DNA from: Porphyromonadaceae bacterium UBA4702
GTDB taxonomy: Bacteria; Bacteroidota; Bacteroidia; Bacteroidales; Muribaculaceae
Direction: 5' to 3'
Length of the DNA stretch: 5,623 nt
Assembly (NCBI GenBank): GCA_002404675.1
Contig: DHKE01000090.1
Coordinates: 3,548 to 9,170 of the forward strand
The notes beneath the pieces are model-generated. The model did no database searches, was not told the DNA's origin, and saw only the letters and a program-made list of their open reading frames with translations. The first letter of the stretch is position 1, and each line of letters starts with the position of its first letter. The translations under genes were made by a program, and so were the position numbers. Shown here one piece after another: positions 1-5,623 of the stretch.

Positions 1-1256
1 TCCACGCCGGGCTGGTTGAAGGGGTTCACGCCGAGCATATAGCCGGAGATGCCGCAAGCGCGTTCAAAGAAGTATATCAGCTGTCCGAGGCTGTGTTCGG
101 TGAGTGCGGGTAGCGTGATGCGTATGTTCGGCACCCCGCCGTCCACATGAGCGAGCATGGTGCCGAGTTCGGCCTGCTTGTTGACCTCGTCGATGCGGCG
201 GGTTGCGAGGTAGTTCAGGCCGTCGAGGTTTGCCTCGTCGTCTGGTATGCGCACTTCGGCATCAGCGTTCTCCACGGAGATGACCGTCTCAAATATGGTG
301 CGCTCGCCGTCCTGTATCCACTGCCCCATGCTGTGCAGGTCGGTGGTGAAGTCCACGGCAGCGGGGAAAATGCCCTTGCCGTCCTTGCCCTCGCTCTCGC
401 CGTAGAGCTGTTTCCACCACTCGGCAATGTAATGCAGCTTCGGGTTGAAGTTTGCGAGTATTTCAATTTTCTTGCCGCTGGCGTATAGGGCGTTGCGCAT
501 CTGCGCGTATGCCAGCGCGATGTTGCCGGCCTCTTTGGCGGTGGCGGCTGCCATGTCGCGTGCGCCGGCGATAAGGCTGTTGACGTCGAAGCCGGCTACG
601 GCTATCGGGAGCAGCCCGACAGGGGTGAGGACGGAGAAGCGTCCGCCCACGTTGTCCGGAATGACGTATGTCTCGTATCCTTCGCGGTCAGCCATGGTGC
701 GCAATGCGCCCTTGTGTGCGTCGGTGACAGCGACGATGAGGTCGCGGGCCTGGTCTGCGCCCTGCTGGCTCTCGAGAAGGTCGCGCAGGAGGCGGAACGC
801 GATTGCCGGCTCGGTAGTCGTCCCCGACTTGGAGATGACGATGATGCCGAATGTGTGTCCGTGCAGCAGGCTGATGAGTTCGGCAGTGTAGTCCTCGCCG
901 ATGTTCTGCCCGGCGAAGATGACTTTAGGGCAGCCGGGCTGCGGAGCGCGGAAGTCGGCGAAAGAGTCGGAAAGCGCGCTGATAACGGCTTTCGCGCCGA
1001 GGTATGAGCCGCCGATGCCTATGCAGACCACATATTCGCAGCGGCTGCGGAGGCGTGCGGCAGTCTTGCCGACGGATTCTATCAGAGCGACGGAGGTGTC
1101 ACCCGGGAGGGTGTTCCAGCCGAGGAAGTCCGCACCCTCGCCGGATGCGTTGTCGAGCGTGCGCATGGCTGCTGCGGCAGCGCCGTGCAGACCGTCGTAG
1201 CATTCTTTACCTGTGAACGACAGTGCGTTGTCAATGTTTAGAGTGATACTGTTCAT
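1..1256 (-). CDS. pgi: Glucose-6-phosphate isomerase, C-terminus cut off by window edge
   Basis: Cytoplasmic enzyme that interconverts glucose 6-phosphate and fructose 6-phosphate in glycolysis and gluconeogenesis. The window holds 418 codons in one open frame. The protein begins MNSITLNID and is still open at base 1, where it reads NPFNQPGV, the start of the second PGI signature. Visible landmarks are GIGGSYLG at residues 80-87, the sugar-phosphate loop SKSGTTTEP from 142 (SIS fold), PGI signature 1 (DNVGGRFS) from 201, the catalytic Glu in GESEGK (Glu287) and the catalytic His in DLHSMGQW (His308). The family's C-terminal catalytic Lys would lie just outside the window. Bacterial relatives of this short type are about 445-450 residues, so roughly 30 residues are missing, only because of the window edge. 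The start at 1256 is preceded by A-rich sequence without a clear Shine-Dalgarno, usual in Bacteroidota. It is the third gene of the lysS-gpsA-pgi string but lies 163 bases after gpsA, so it may have its own promoter. Identification is firm. Confidence 0.97.
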   Translation of the reverse strand, partial: MNSITLNIDNALSFTGKECYDGLHGAAAAAMRTLDNASGEGADFLGWNTLPGDTSVALIESVGKTAARLRSRCEYVVCIGIGGSYLGAKAVISALSDSFADFRAPQPGCPKVIFAGQNIGEDYTAELISLLHGHTFGIIVISKSGTTTEPAIAFRLLRDLLESQQGADQARDLIVAVTDAHKGALRTMADREGYETYVIPDNVGGRFSVLTPVGLLPIAVAGFDVNSLIAGARDMAAATAKEAGNIALAYAQMRNALYASGKKIEILANFNPKLHYIAEWWKQLYGESEGKDGKGIFPAAVDFTTDLHSMGQWIQDGERTIFETVISVENADAEVRIPDDEANLDGLNYLATRRIDEVNKQAELGTMLAHVDGGVPNIRITLPALTEHSLGQLIYFFERACGISGYMLGVNPFNQPGV

Positions 1257-1289
1257 TGCTTTGCCTGTTTAGTGCTTAAATATCTTGTT

Positions 1290-1409
1290 TTACCTTAGTT
1301 GCGAATGTCCGGGCTGGGCCTCGGCGGTCAACGCGCGAGCCTGTGCCGCAATGCTGCCGCTTAGAGCCGCGTCCTTGGTGTGTCCCCGCGCTCTGACGCG
1401 GGGACACAT
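1290..1409 (-). CDS. Doubtful 39-residue open frame between gpsA and pgi
   Basis: An ATG at 1409-1407 opens a frame of 39 codons that ends at TAA (1292-1290). It starts 10 bases after the gpsA stop and ends 33 bases before the pgi ATG. The product would be Ala- and Arg-rich (starts MCPRVRARGHTK, ends QPGHSQLR), with no membrane segment, signal peptide or motif that I recognise. No Shine-Dalgarno-like sequence precedes it. The start codon lies at the foot of the 12-bp hairpin, which would hide it in the RNA. It uses CTA twice and AGG once, codons that are scarce in the neighbouring genes. In GC-rich DNA an open frame this short arises easily by chance, so this is most likely not a gene. It is recorded because of its position in the operon. 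Confidence 0.12.
   Translation of the reverse strand: MCPRVRARGHTKDAALSGSIAAQARALTAEAQPGHSQLR
1379..1408 (-). repeat. Perfect 12-bp inverted repeat (RNA hairpin) after gpsA
   Basis: The arms 1379-1390 (TGTGTCCCCGCG) and 1397-1408 (CGCGGGGACACA) are exact reverse complements around a 6-base loop (CTCTGA on the plus strand). A G-U pair could extend the base of the stem by one. In the leftward transcript the stem begins 11 bases after the gpsA stop codon, where an intrinsic terminator or an RNA-stabilising hairpin is often found. There is no U-run after the stem, so it does not meet the usual definition of an intrinsic terminator. It could reduce read-through into pgi, protect the lysS-gpsA message from 3' exonucleases, or be one copy of a dispersed palindromic repeat. 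The pairing is seen directly; the role is inferred. Confidence 0.6.
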
Positions 1410-1419
1410 GCCGGTAGTG

Positions 1420-2415
1420 TCAGGAGAATGTGCCGGTTATGCGGCGGAACGCCTCCTGTGGGTTCTCGTTTTCGTACAGAATGGCATACACGCAGTCGGC
1501 AATGGGCATTTCTACATTGCAGCGGCTGCATATCTCGTGAATGCACTTTGTGCCGTAATACCCTTCGGCAACCTGCGACATCTCCATCATGGCGACCTGG
1601 ACGCTGTATCCCTTGCCTATCATTGACCCGAAATTGTGGTTTCGGGAGAATTTGCTGTATGCAGTCACGAGAAGGTCGCCGAGGTATGCGCTGTCGCATA
1701 TCTCGCGCTGCATCGGGGCGACGGCATCGATGAAATGGCGCATCTCGCGTATGGCGTTGCTCACCATCATGGCCATGAAGTTGTCGCCGCTCTTCATGCC
1801 GGATATGATTCCGGCGGCGATAGCGTATACGTTTTTCAGCACAGCGCCGTACTCGATGCCGTCGATGTCGTCAGAGAGTATGGTGCGCATCTTGTCGCCG
1901 GCGATCAATGACGCGAAGCGGGCTGCCTTGTCGCTGTCCTTGCCGCCGATGGTCAGGTAGCTCAATCGCCCGAGAGCCACCTCCTCGGCGTGGCAGGGGC
2001 CGCCTATGACGAGCATGTTGCGCTCGTCGCATCCGAACCGGCGGGCGAAATAGTCGGTGACAATCATGTTGTCGTCTGGGACAATGCCTTTGACGGCAGA
2101 GATGATGTTCTTGCCGGAGATGTCCACGCTGATGCGGTCAGTGTGCCATTTCAGGTACGGCGAGGGAAACGCCACAATGAGCGAATCGGCGATGCTGCAC
2201 GCCTCGTTGATGTCCACGCGGAAGTCTATCAGCCCGGTGTCGAAGGAGGCGTCGCTCAGGTATACCGGGTTGTGTCCGTATTTCAGGAAATCGTCGATGC
2301 GGTCCTGTCGGCGCATGTACCAGACAAAGGGCGTGCCGTTGTCGGCAATTAGTTTTGCCAATGCTGTCGCCCAGCTGCCGCCGCCGAGGACGGCTATCTT
2401 GCCAAGGGTTTTCAT
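1420..2415 (-). CDS. gpsA: NAD(P)H-dependent glycerol-3-phosphate dehydrogenase
   Basis: Cytoplasmic enzyme that reduces dihydroxyacetone phosphate to sn-glycerol 3-phosphate, the backbone for phospholipid synthesis. The 331-residue product has the family's full length. The N-terminal Rossmann fold carries the dinucleotide-binding loop IAVLGGGSWATALAK (residues 7-21). SAVKGI (106-111) and GPCHAEEV (139-146; Cys where many relatives have Ser or Thr) follow. The helical C-terminal domain has GAVLKN (190-195), whose Lys194 is the expected catalytic lysine, then GDLLVTAYS (246-254) and the SRNHNFG substrate loop (257-263). The ATG lies 21 bases after the lysS stop, in the same reading frame. No start codon lies between that TGA and this ATG in frame, which fixes the start. 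No Shine-Dalgarno is visible, so translation may depend on coupling with lysS or on A/U-rich initiation. Co-transcription with lysS is near certain. Nothing appears truncated or frameshifted. Confidence 0.97.
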   Translation of the reverse strand: MKTLGKIAVLGGGSWATALAKLIADNGTPFVWYMRRQDRIDDFLKYGHNPVYLSDASFDTGLIDFRVDINEACSIADSLIVAFPSPYLKWHTDRISVDISGKNIISAVKGIVPDDNMIVTDYFARRFGCDERNMLVIGGPCHAEEVALGRLSYLTIGGKDSDKAARFASLIAGDKMRTILSDDIDGIEYGAVLKNVYAIAAGIISGMKSGDNFMAMMVSNAIREMRHFIDAVAPMQREICDSAYLGDLLVTAYSKFSRNHNFGSMIGKGYSVQVAMMEMSQVAEGYYGTKCIHEICSRCNVEMPIADCVYAILYENENPQEAFRRITGTFS

Positions 2416-2436
2416 GGGGTCATTGGTGCTGTTGCA

Positions 2437-3999
2437 TCAGGCTTCTTCCTGCCCGTCATTCTCATTGTCAGCATCCTGGGCCTGGCTTCTCTTCTCGGGA
2501 CGCATCTGTGGGAAGAGGAGCACCTCCTGTATGGCGCTTTGACCGGTCATGAGCATGGCGAGGCGGTCCATACCGATGCCCATGCCTGAAGTCGGGGGCA
2601 TGCCGTATTCGAGGGCGCGGATGAAGTCATGGTCGATTATCATAGCCTCGTCGTCGCCCTTGTCTGCCAGACGCATCTGCTCTACGAAACGCTCGTACTG
2701 GTCTATCGGGTCGTTGAGCTCGCTGTAGGCGTTGGCAAGTTCCTTGCCGTTGACCATCAGCTCGAAACGCTCGGTCAGCTCGGGGTTGTTGCGGTGACGC
2801 TTGGTGAGCGGCGACATCTCGACAGGATAGTCAGTGATGAAAGTCGGCTGGATGAGGTGCTCCTCACAATACTCGCCAAAGATGGCGTCAATCAGCTTGC
2901 CCTTGCCCATGGTCTTGTCCACCTCAACGTGGAGCTTCTTGCAGGTCTCGACAAGCTGCTCCTCATCCATTCCGCTGACGTCCACTCCGGCATATTCCTT
3001 AATCGCGTCAAGGATAGGCAGACGGCGGTAAGGCGGCTTGAAATCGACGGTCTTGTCACCGATTGTAAGTTCTGTCTTGCCATGGAGCTTGAGCGCAATC
3101 TTCTCAAGAAGCTTCTCGATGAAGTTCATCATCCAGATGTAGTCCTTGTAGGCCACATAGATTTCCATGCAGGTGAACTCCGGGTTGTGGGTCTTGTCCA
3201 TTCCCTCGTTGCGGAAGTCCTTCGCGAACTCATAGACGCCCGTGTACCCGCCGACAATCAGCCTCTTGAGATACAGTTCGTTGGCAATCCTGAGGTAGAG
3301 AGGAATGTCGAGAGCGTTGTGGTGGGTGATGAACGGACGCGCAGTGGCACCGCCCGGAATGCCCTGAAGGATAGGGGTCTCGACCTCAAGACAGCCCGCC
3401 TCATTGAAGTATTCGCGCATCGTCGCGATAATCTGGCTTCTCTTGATGAAGACTTCGCGCACCTGCGGGTTCACGATGAGGTCGACATATCTCTGTCTGT
3501 ACTTGAGTTCCGGATCAGAGAAAGCGTCGAACACCTCGCCGTCCTTCTCCTTCACGATAGGGAGCACCCTCAGCGACTTGCTCAGGAGCGTGAGTTCCTT
3601 GGCGTGGATGGAGAGCTGACCGGTCTGCGTGATGAAGGCATAGCCCTTGATTCCGATGATGTCGCCGATGTCGAGAAGCTTCTTGAACACCGTGTTGTAC
3701 ATCGTCTTGTCCTCACCCGGGCAAATCTCGTCGCGCTTTATATACACCTGAATCCTTCCGGTCTCGTCCTGAAGTTCGATGAACGACGCCGCGCCCATAA
3801 TCCTGCGGGTCATGATTCTTCCGGCGATGCAGACGTCTGAGAAATTGCCCTTTTCGGCGTCATATCCCTCCTTTATCTCCCTCGCCGTCGCATTGACCGG
3901 ATAGAGCGGAGCCGGATAAGGCTCGATTCCGAGTTCGCGAAGCTTGCCGAGCGCATCGCGGCGCTGCTGTTCCTGTTCGTTGAATTCCTGTGTAATCAT
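2437..3999 (-). CDS. lysS: Lysyl-tRNA synthetase, class II
   Basis: Cytoplasmic enzyme that attaches lysine to tRNA-Lys using ATP. The 520-residue protein has an N-terminal OB-fold anticodon-binding domain (about residues 55-140, with [22 protein letters not shown] at its start), then a class II catalytic core. Motif 1 lies around [14 protein letters not shown] (198-211). Motif 2 is marked by [11 protein letters not shown] (256-266), followed by [11 protein letters not shown] (271-281). [10 protein letters not shown] is at 422-431. Motif 3 is GMGIGMDRL (472-480), with its ATP-binding Arg. The protein ends in a short acidic, hydrophilic tail (about 501-520). The start is well fixed: an in-frame TGA lies three codons upstream of the ATG, and purine-rich GAAGAGAT directly precedes it. 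It is the first gene of the leftward lysS-gpsA(-pgi) string and is divergent from recJ across 125 bases. From memory, Bacteroides and Porphyromonas homologues are longer (about 575 residues), so the C-terminus here looks short for the order, although it matches LysS length in other bacteria. Confidence 0.98.
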   Translation of the reverse strand: MITQEFNEQEQQRRDALGKLRELGIEPYPAPLYPVNATAREIKEGYDAEKGNFSDVCIAGRIMTRRIMGAASFIELQDETGRIQVYIKRDEICPGEDKTMYNTVFKKLLDIGDIIGIKGYAFITQTGQLSIHAKELTLLSKSLRVLPIVKEKDGEVFDAFSDPELKYRQRYVDLIVNPQVREVFIKRSQIIATMREYFNEAGCLEVETPILQGIPGGATARPFITHHNALDIPLYLRIANELYLKRLIVGGYTGVYEFAKDFRNEGMDKTHNPEFTCMEIYVAYKDYIWMMNFIEKLLEKIALKLHGKTELTIGDKTVDFKPPYRRLPILDAIKEYAGVDVSGMDEEQLVETCKKLHVEVDKTMGKGKLIDAIFGEYCEEHLIQPTFITDYPVEMSPLTKRHRNNPELTERFELMVNGKELANAYSELNDPIDQYERFVEQMRLADKGDDEAMIIDHDFIRALEYGMPPTSGMGIGMDRLAMLMTGQSAIQEVLLFPQMRPEKRSQAQDADNENDGQEEA

Positions 4000-4019
4000 A
4001 TCTCTTCATTTATATATTT

Positions 4020-4060
4020 CAAGGTCATTATGATACGACGACGTCACTTCCGAGACCTCG
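4020..4060 (-). promoter_or_regulatory. Possible hairpin in the lysS 5' leader
   Basis: In the leftward RNA, CGAGGTC (bases 4060-4054) can pair with GACCTTG (4026-4020). This gives seven pairs including one G-U, with a 27-base loop that itself contains the palindrome GACGTC. The structure would lie between the predicted lysS transcription start and an unstructured A/U-rich stretch just before the ATG. A stem this short over such a loop can arise by chance. I do not recognise a known riboswitch or T-box element here. Confidence 0.25.
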
Positions 4061-4070
4061 CCAAATCGTA

Positions 4071-4102
4071 CAAAAATACGACAATTATTCTTAATTCTGA
4101 AA
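4071..4102 (-). promoter_or_regulatory. Predicted Bacteroidota-type promoter for lysS-gpsA
   Basis: The minus strand reads TATTTTTG at 4078-4071, an exact match to the Bacteroidota -7 element TAnnTTTG. TTTC lies 20 bases upstream (4102-4099), three of four bases of the -33 TTTG element at a normal distance. Transcription would begin around 4062-4066, giving a leader of roughly 65 bases before the lysS ATG. A 5-bp inverted repeat, TCGTA (4066-4070) and TACGA (4077-4081), brackets most of the -7 element and could be a binding site for a regulator. The element match is seen directly; the start point and any regulation are inferred. Confidence 0.55.
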
Positions 4103-4111
4103 CTATTTGAG

Positions 4112-4119
4112 TATCTTTG
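4112..4119 (+). promoter_or_regulatory. Predicted -7 promoter element for recJ
   Basis: TATCTTTG is an exact match to the Bacteroidota -7 consensus TAnnTTTG and ends only 5 bases before the recJ ATG at 4125. I see no good TTTG at the -33 position, where the sequence is AT-rich. Since Bacteroidota transcripts begin a few bases after this element, the recJ mRNA should start at or within a few bases of its start codon, with almost no leader. It lies within 50 bases of the oppositely directed lysS promoter. Confidence 0.6.
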
Positions 4120-4124
4120 TGACA

Positions 4125-5623
4125 ATGGAAAAGAAATGGGTAATACGCAAGGGCGCCGACGAATCGAAGGAGCGGGAGCTTTCTTCCGAACTCGGCATAG
4201 ACCCCGTTCTGGCCGAGCTTTTGGTTCAGAGGGGCGTGCATACGTTCGAGGAGGCGCGTGCCTTTTTCCGCCCGTCGCTTGAGAAGCTTCACGACCCGTT
4301 CCTGATGAAGGACATGGACAAGGCCGTCGAAAGGTTGGAGACAGCACTGGAGGGGGGAGAGAAAATTCTCGTCTATGGAGACTATGACGTGGACGGGACC
4401 ACTGCCGTGTCTTTGGTGTATTCCTTTCTGTCAAGGCTGACTTCAAACGTGGGGTCATACATTCCCGACCGTTATGACGAGGGATATGGCGTGTCCACGA
4501 AAGGGATAGACTGGGCCGCGGAGAACGGATATACGCTCATTATCACGCTCGACTGCGGAATCAAGGCCATAGATAGAGTGCGGTATGCCGCGGAGAAGGG
4601 AATCGACATGATTATATGCGACCACCATCTCCCGGAAAACGAACTGCCGGCCGCCGTGGCGGTGCTCGACCCCAAAAGAGAGGATTGTCACTACCCATTC
4701 GACGACCTTTCTGGCTGCGGCGTCGGTTTCAAGCTTGTGCAGGCATACGCGCAGTCACACGGCATCGCGTTCGAGACGCTGGAGCCTCTGCTTGATTTGC
4801 TTGCGGTGAGCATCGCGTCGGACCTCGTGTCAGTGACCGGAGAGAACAGGATTCTGGCGCACTTCGGGCTCAAGAGACTGAACGAAGACCCGTGCAAGGG
4901 TCTCAAGGCGATGATTTCGCTTTCCGGACTGGAACCGGGACATCTCACGATTGACGACATCGTGTTCAAGATAGGGCCGAGAATCAACGCCGCCGGGCGT
5001 ATGGAATCCGGAGGAGTGGCGGTGAAACTGCTCACGGCTACGGACGATCGTACTGCCGTCGAGGCTGCCGAGGAAATCAACCGCTACAACACCCAGCGCA
5101 AGGATATTGACAGACAGAACACCCAGGAGGCACTTGACATGGTCAAGAACGGGAAATGTCTCTCGTTCGGCAACGCGACCATTGTCTACAACCCGTCATG
5201 GCACAAGGGTGTGGTCGGAATCGTGGCGTCGAGGCTTGTGGAGGCGTTCTTCAAGCCGACCATAGTACTCACCAAGGCAAACGGCTTCGTGAGCGGCTCG
5301 GCAAGGAGCGTCCCGGGGTTCGACCTCTACGAGGCCATAGAGAGCTGCTCTGACCTTCTTGAGAATTTCGGAGGACATCTCTACGCCGCCGGGATGACGC
5401 TGCGGGAAGAGAACCTGCCGGCGTTCTGCGAGCGCATCGAGAAGTTTATCGCGGGGAAGATCGTCCCGCAAATGCAGGTGCCGGTGGTGAACATCGACGC
5501 AAAGATAAGCTTCTCGCAGATTACGCCGAAGTTCCTGCGCATACTCAAGCAGTTCCAGCCTTTCGGACCGGAGAACGCGACACCGGTCTTTCTCACGGAG
5601 AACATCTACGACAACGGCAACGG
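4125..5623 (+). CDS. recJ: Single-stranded-DNA-specific 5'-3' exonuclease RecJ, C-terminus cut off by window edge
   Basis: DHH-family nuclease that degrades single-stranded DNA 5' to 3' in recombinational repair, mismatch repair and stalled-fork processing, using divalent metal. The window shows 499 complete codons; the frame is still open at the edge. Full RecJ is usually about 570-580 residues, so roughly 70-80 are missing. The DHH domain shows DYDVDG (residues 86-91), LDCG (142-145), the DHH triad (166-168), LDPK (181-184), SGCGVGFKL (196-204) and ASDL (231-234), all with the expected metal-ligand Asp/His residues, and RINAAGRM (286-293 region). The DHHA1 domain shows WHKGVVGIVASRL (359-371), GSARSVPGFD (391-400) and GGHLYAAGMT (416-425). 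Sequence from about residue 450 should be the OB-fold that binds single-stranded DNA. The ATG at 4125 is chosen because the promoter element ends at 4119; the in-frame GTG (4119) and TTG (4107) overlap that element, and a TGA stop lies further up at 4098. All visible catalytic residues are intact, so the enzyme should be active. Confidence 0.97.
   Translation, partial: MEKKWVIRKGADESKERELSSELGIDPVLAELLVQRGVHTFEEARAFFRPSLEKLHDPFLMKDMDKAVERLETALEGGEKILVYGDYDVDGTTAVSLVYSFLSRLTSNVGSYIPDRYDEGYGVSTKGIDWAAENGYTLIITLDCGIKAIDRVRYAAEKGIDMIICDHHLPENELPAAVAVLDPKREDCHYPFDDLSGCGVGFKLVQAYAQSHGIAFETLEPLLDLLAVSIASDLVSVTGENRILAHFGLKRLNEDPCKGLKAMISLSGLEPGHLTIDDIVFKIGPRINAAGRMESGGVAVKLLTATDDRTAVEAAEEINRYNTQRKDIDRQNTQEALDMVKNGKCLSFGNATIVYNPSWHKGVVGIVASRLVEAFFKPTIVLTKANGFVSGSARSVPGFDLYEAIESCSDLLENFGGHLYAAGMTLREENLPAFCERIEKFIAGKIVPQMQVPVVNIDAKISFSQITPKFLRILKQFQPFGPENATPVFLTENIYDNGN

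Larger units (their letters stand above)
1257..1419 (-). other. gpsA-pgi intergenic spacer
   Basis: This 163-base gap is much longer than the 21-base lysS-gpsA gap. It is made of two different parts. The gpsA-proximal part (about 1301-1419) is GC-rich and contains the 1379-1408 hairpin. The pgi-proximal part (about 1257-1300) is AT-rich, as expected for a promoter or ribosome-loading region. On the minus strand the AT-rich part has TATTTAAG (1277-1284), a poor match to TAnnTTTG, with TTCG 19 bases upstream in place of TTTG. I regard this as only a weak promoter candidate. A 39-codon minus-strand open frame (1409-1290) fills the GC-rich part; I treat it as doubtful and list it separately. Confidence 0.7.

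Noticed and set aside
147..1216. Several plus-strand open frames opposite pgi
   Set aside because: They overlap one another and the clear pgi frame, and show no family motifs. The pgi signatures all sit in a single minus-strand frame.
1379..1408. Classical intrinsic terminator after gpsA
   Set aside because: The stem is strong but no U-run follows in the leftward transcript, so I list it as an inverted repeat only.
2412..2423. Three-codon open frame (ATG ACC CCA TGA) whose stop overlaps the gpsA ATG on the minus strand
   Set aside because: It resembles a coupling mini-ORF, but it is too short to separate from chance and has no ribosome-binding site.
2629..3840. A 403-codon open frame on the plus strand, opposite lysS
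   Set aside because: It lies wholly inside the complete, motif-rich lysS gene. Its composition is that of a reverse-complement shadow, rich in Val, Leu, Asp and His with no recognisable domain. Long antisense frames are common opposite GC-biased coding sequence.
4006..4458. A 150-codon minus-strand open frame across the start of recJ and the promoter gap
   Set aside because: It is antisense to the RecJ N-terminus, is low-complexity Arg/Pro/Ser-rich, and runs through both predicted promoters.
1..5623. Mobile elements, CRISPR arrays, tRNA/rRNA genes or a novel defence or biosynthetic system
   Set aside because: Almost all bases belong to four intact or edge-cut housekeeping genes, and I saw no transposase, spaced repeats, tRNA-like cloverleaf or unfamiliar conserved gene.

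Overview
The window looks like ordinary core chromosome of a moderately GC-rich member of the order Bacteroidales (phylum Bacteroidota). Three things point there. The gene order lysS-gpsA-pgi is one I know from Bacteroides-type genomes. The proteins resemble Bacteroidota versions. Both promoters I can see carry the Bacteroidota -7 element TAnnTTTG rather than E. coli-type boxes, and strong Shine-Dalgarno sites are absent. I cannot name a genus from the sequence.

Layout: the left 4.0 kb is a leftward (minus-strand) gene string, read in the order lysS (lysyl-tRNA synthetase, 3999-2437), gpsA (glycerol-3-phosphate dehydrogenase, 2415-1420) and pgi (glucose-6-phosphate isomerase, from 1256 leftward). 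The C-terminal end of pgi is cut off by the window. lysS and gpsA are only 21 bases apart and surely share a transcript. gpsA and pgi are separated by 163 bases. That spacer holds a perfect 12-bp hairpin just after the gpsA stop, a 39-codon open frame of doubtful reality, and an AT-rich stretch before pgi. To the right, recJ (single-strand 5'-3' exonuclease) runs rightward from 4125 and leaves the window before its end. The 125-base gap between lysS and recJ is a compact divergent promoter region with one TAnnTTTG element per strand.

Functionally the genes are housekeeping. LysS charges tRNA-Lys. GpsA makes sn-glycerol 3-phosphate for phospholipids from a glycolytic intermediate. Pgi interconverts glucose-6-P and fructose-6-P. 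RecJ acts in DNA repair and recombination. I see no mobile element, CRISPR array, RNA gene or evident new system. The points worth a second look are regulatory or architectural: the probably leaderless recJ transcript, the close-packed divergent promoters, a possible leader hairpin ahead of lysS, the gpsA-pgi spacer hairpin with its overlapping small ORF, and the short C-terminus of LysS.
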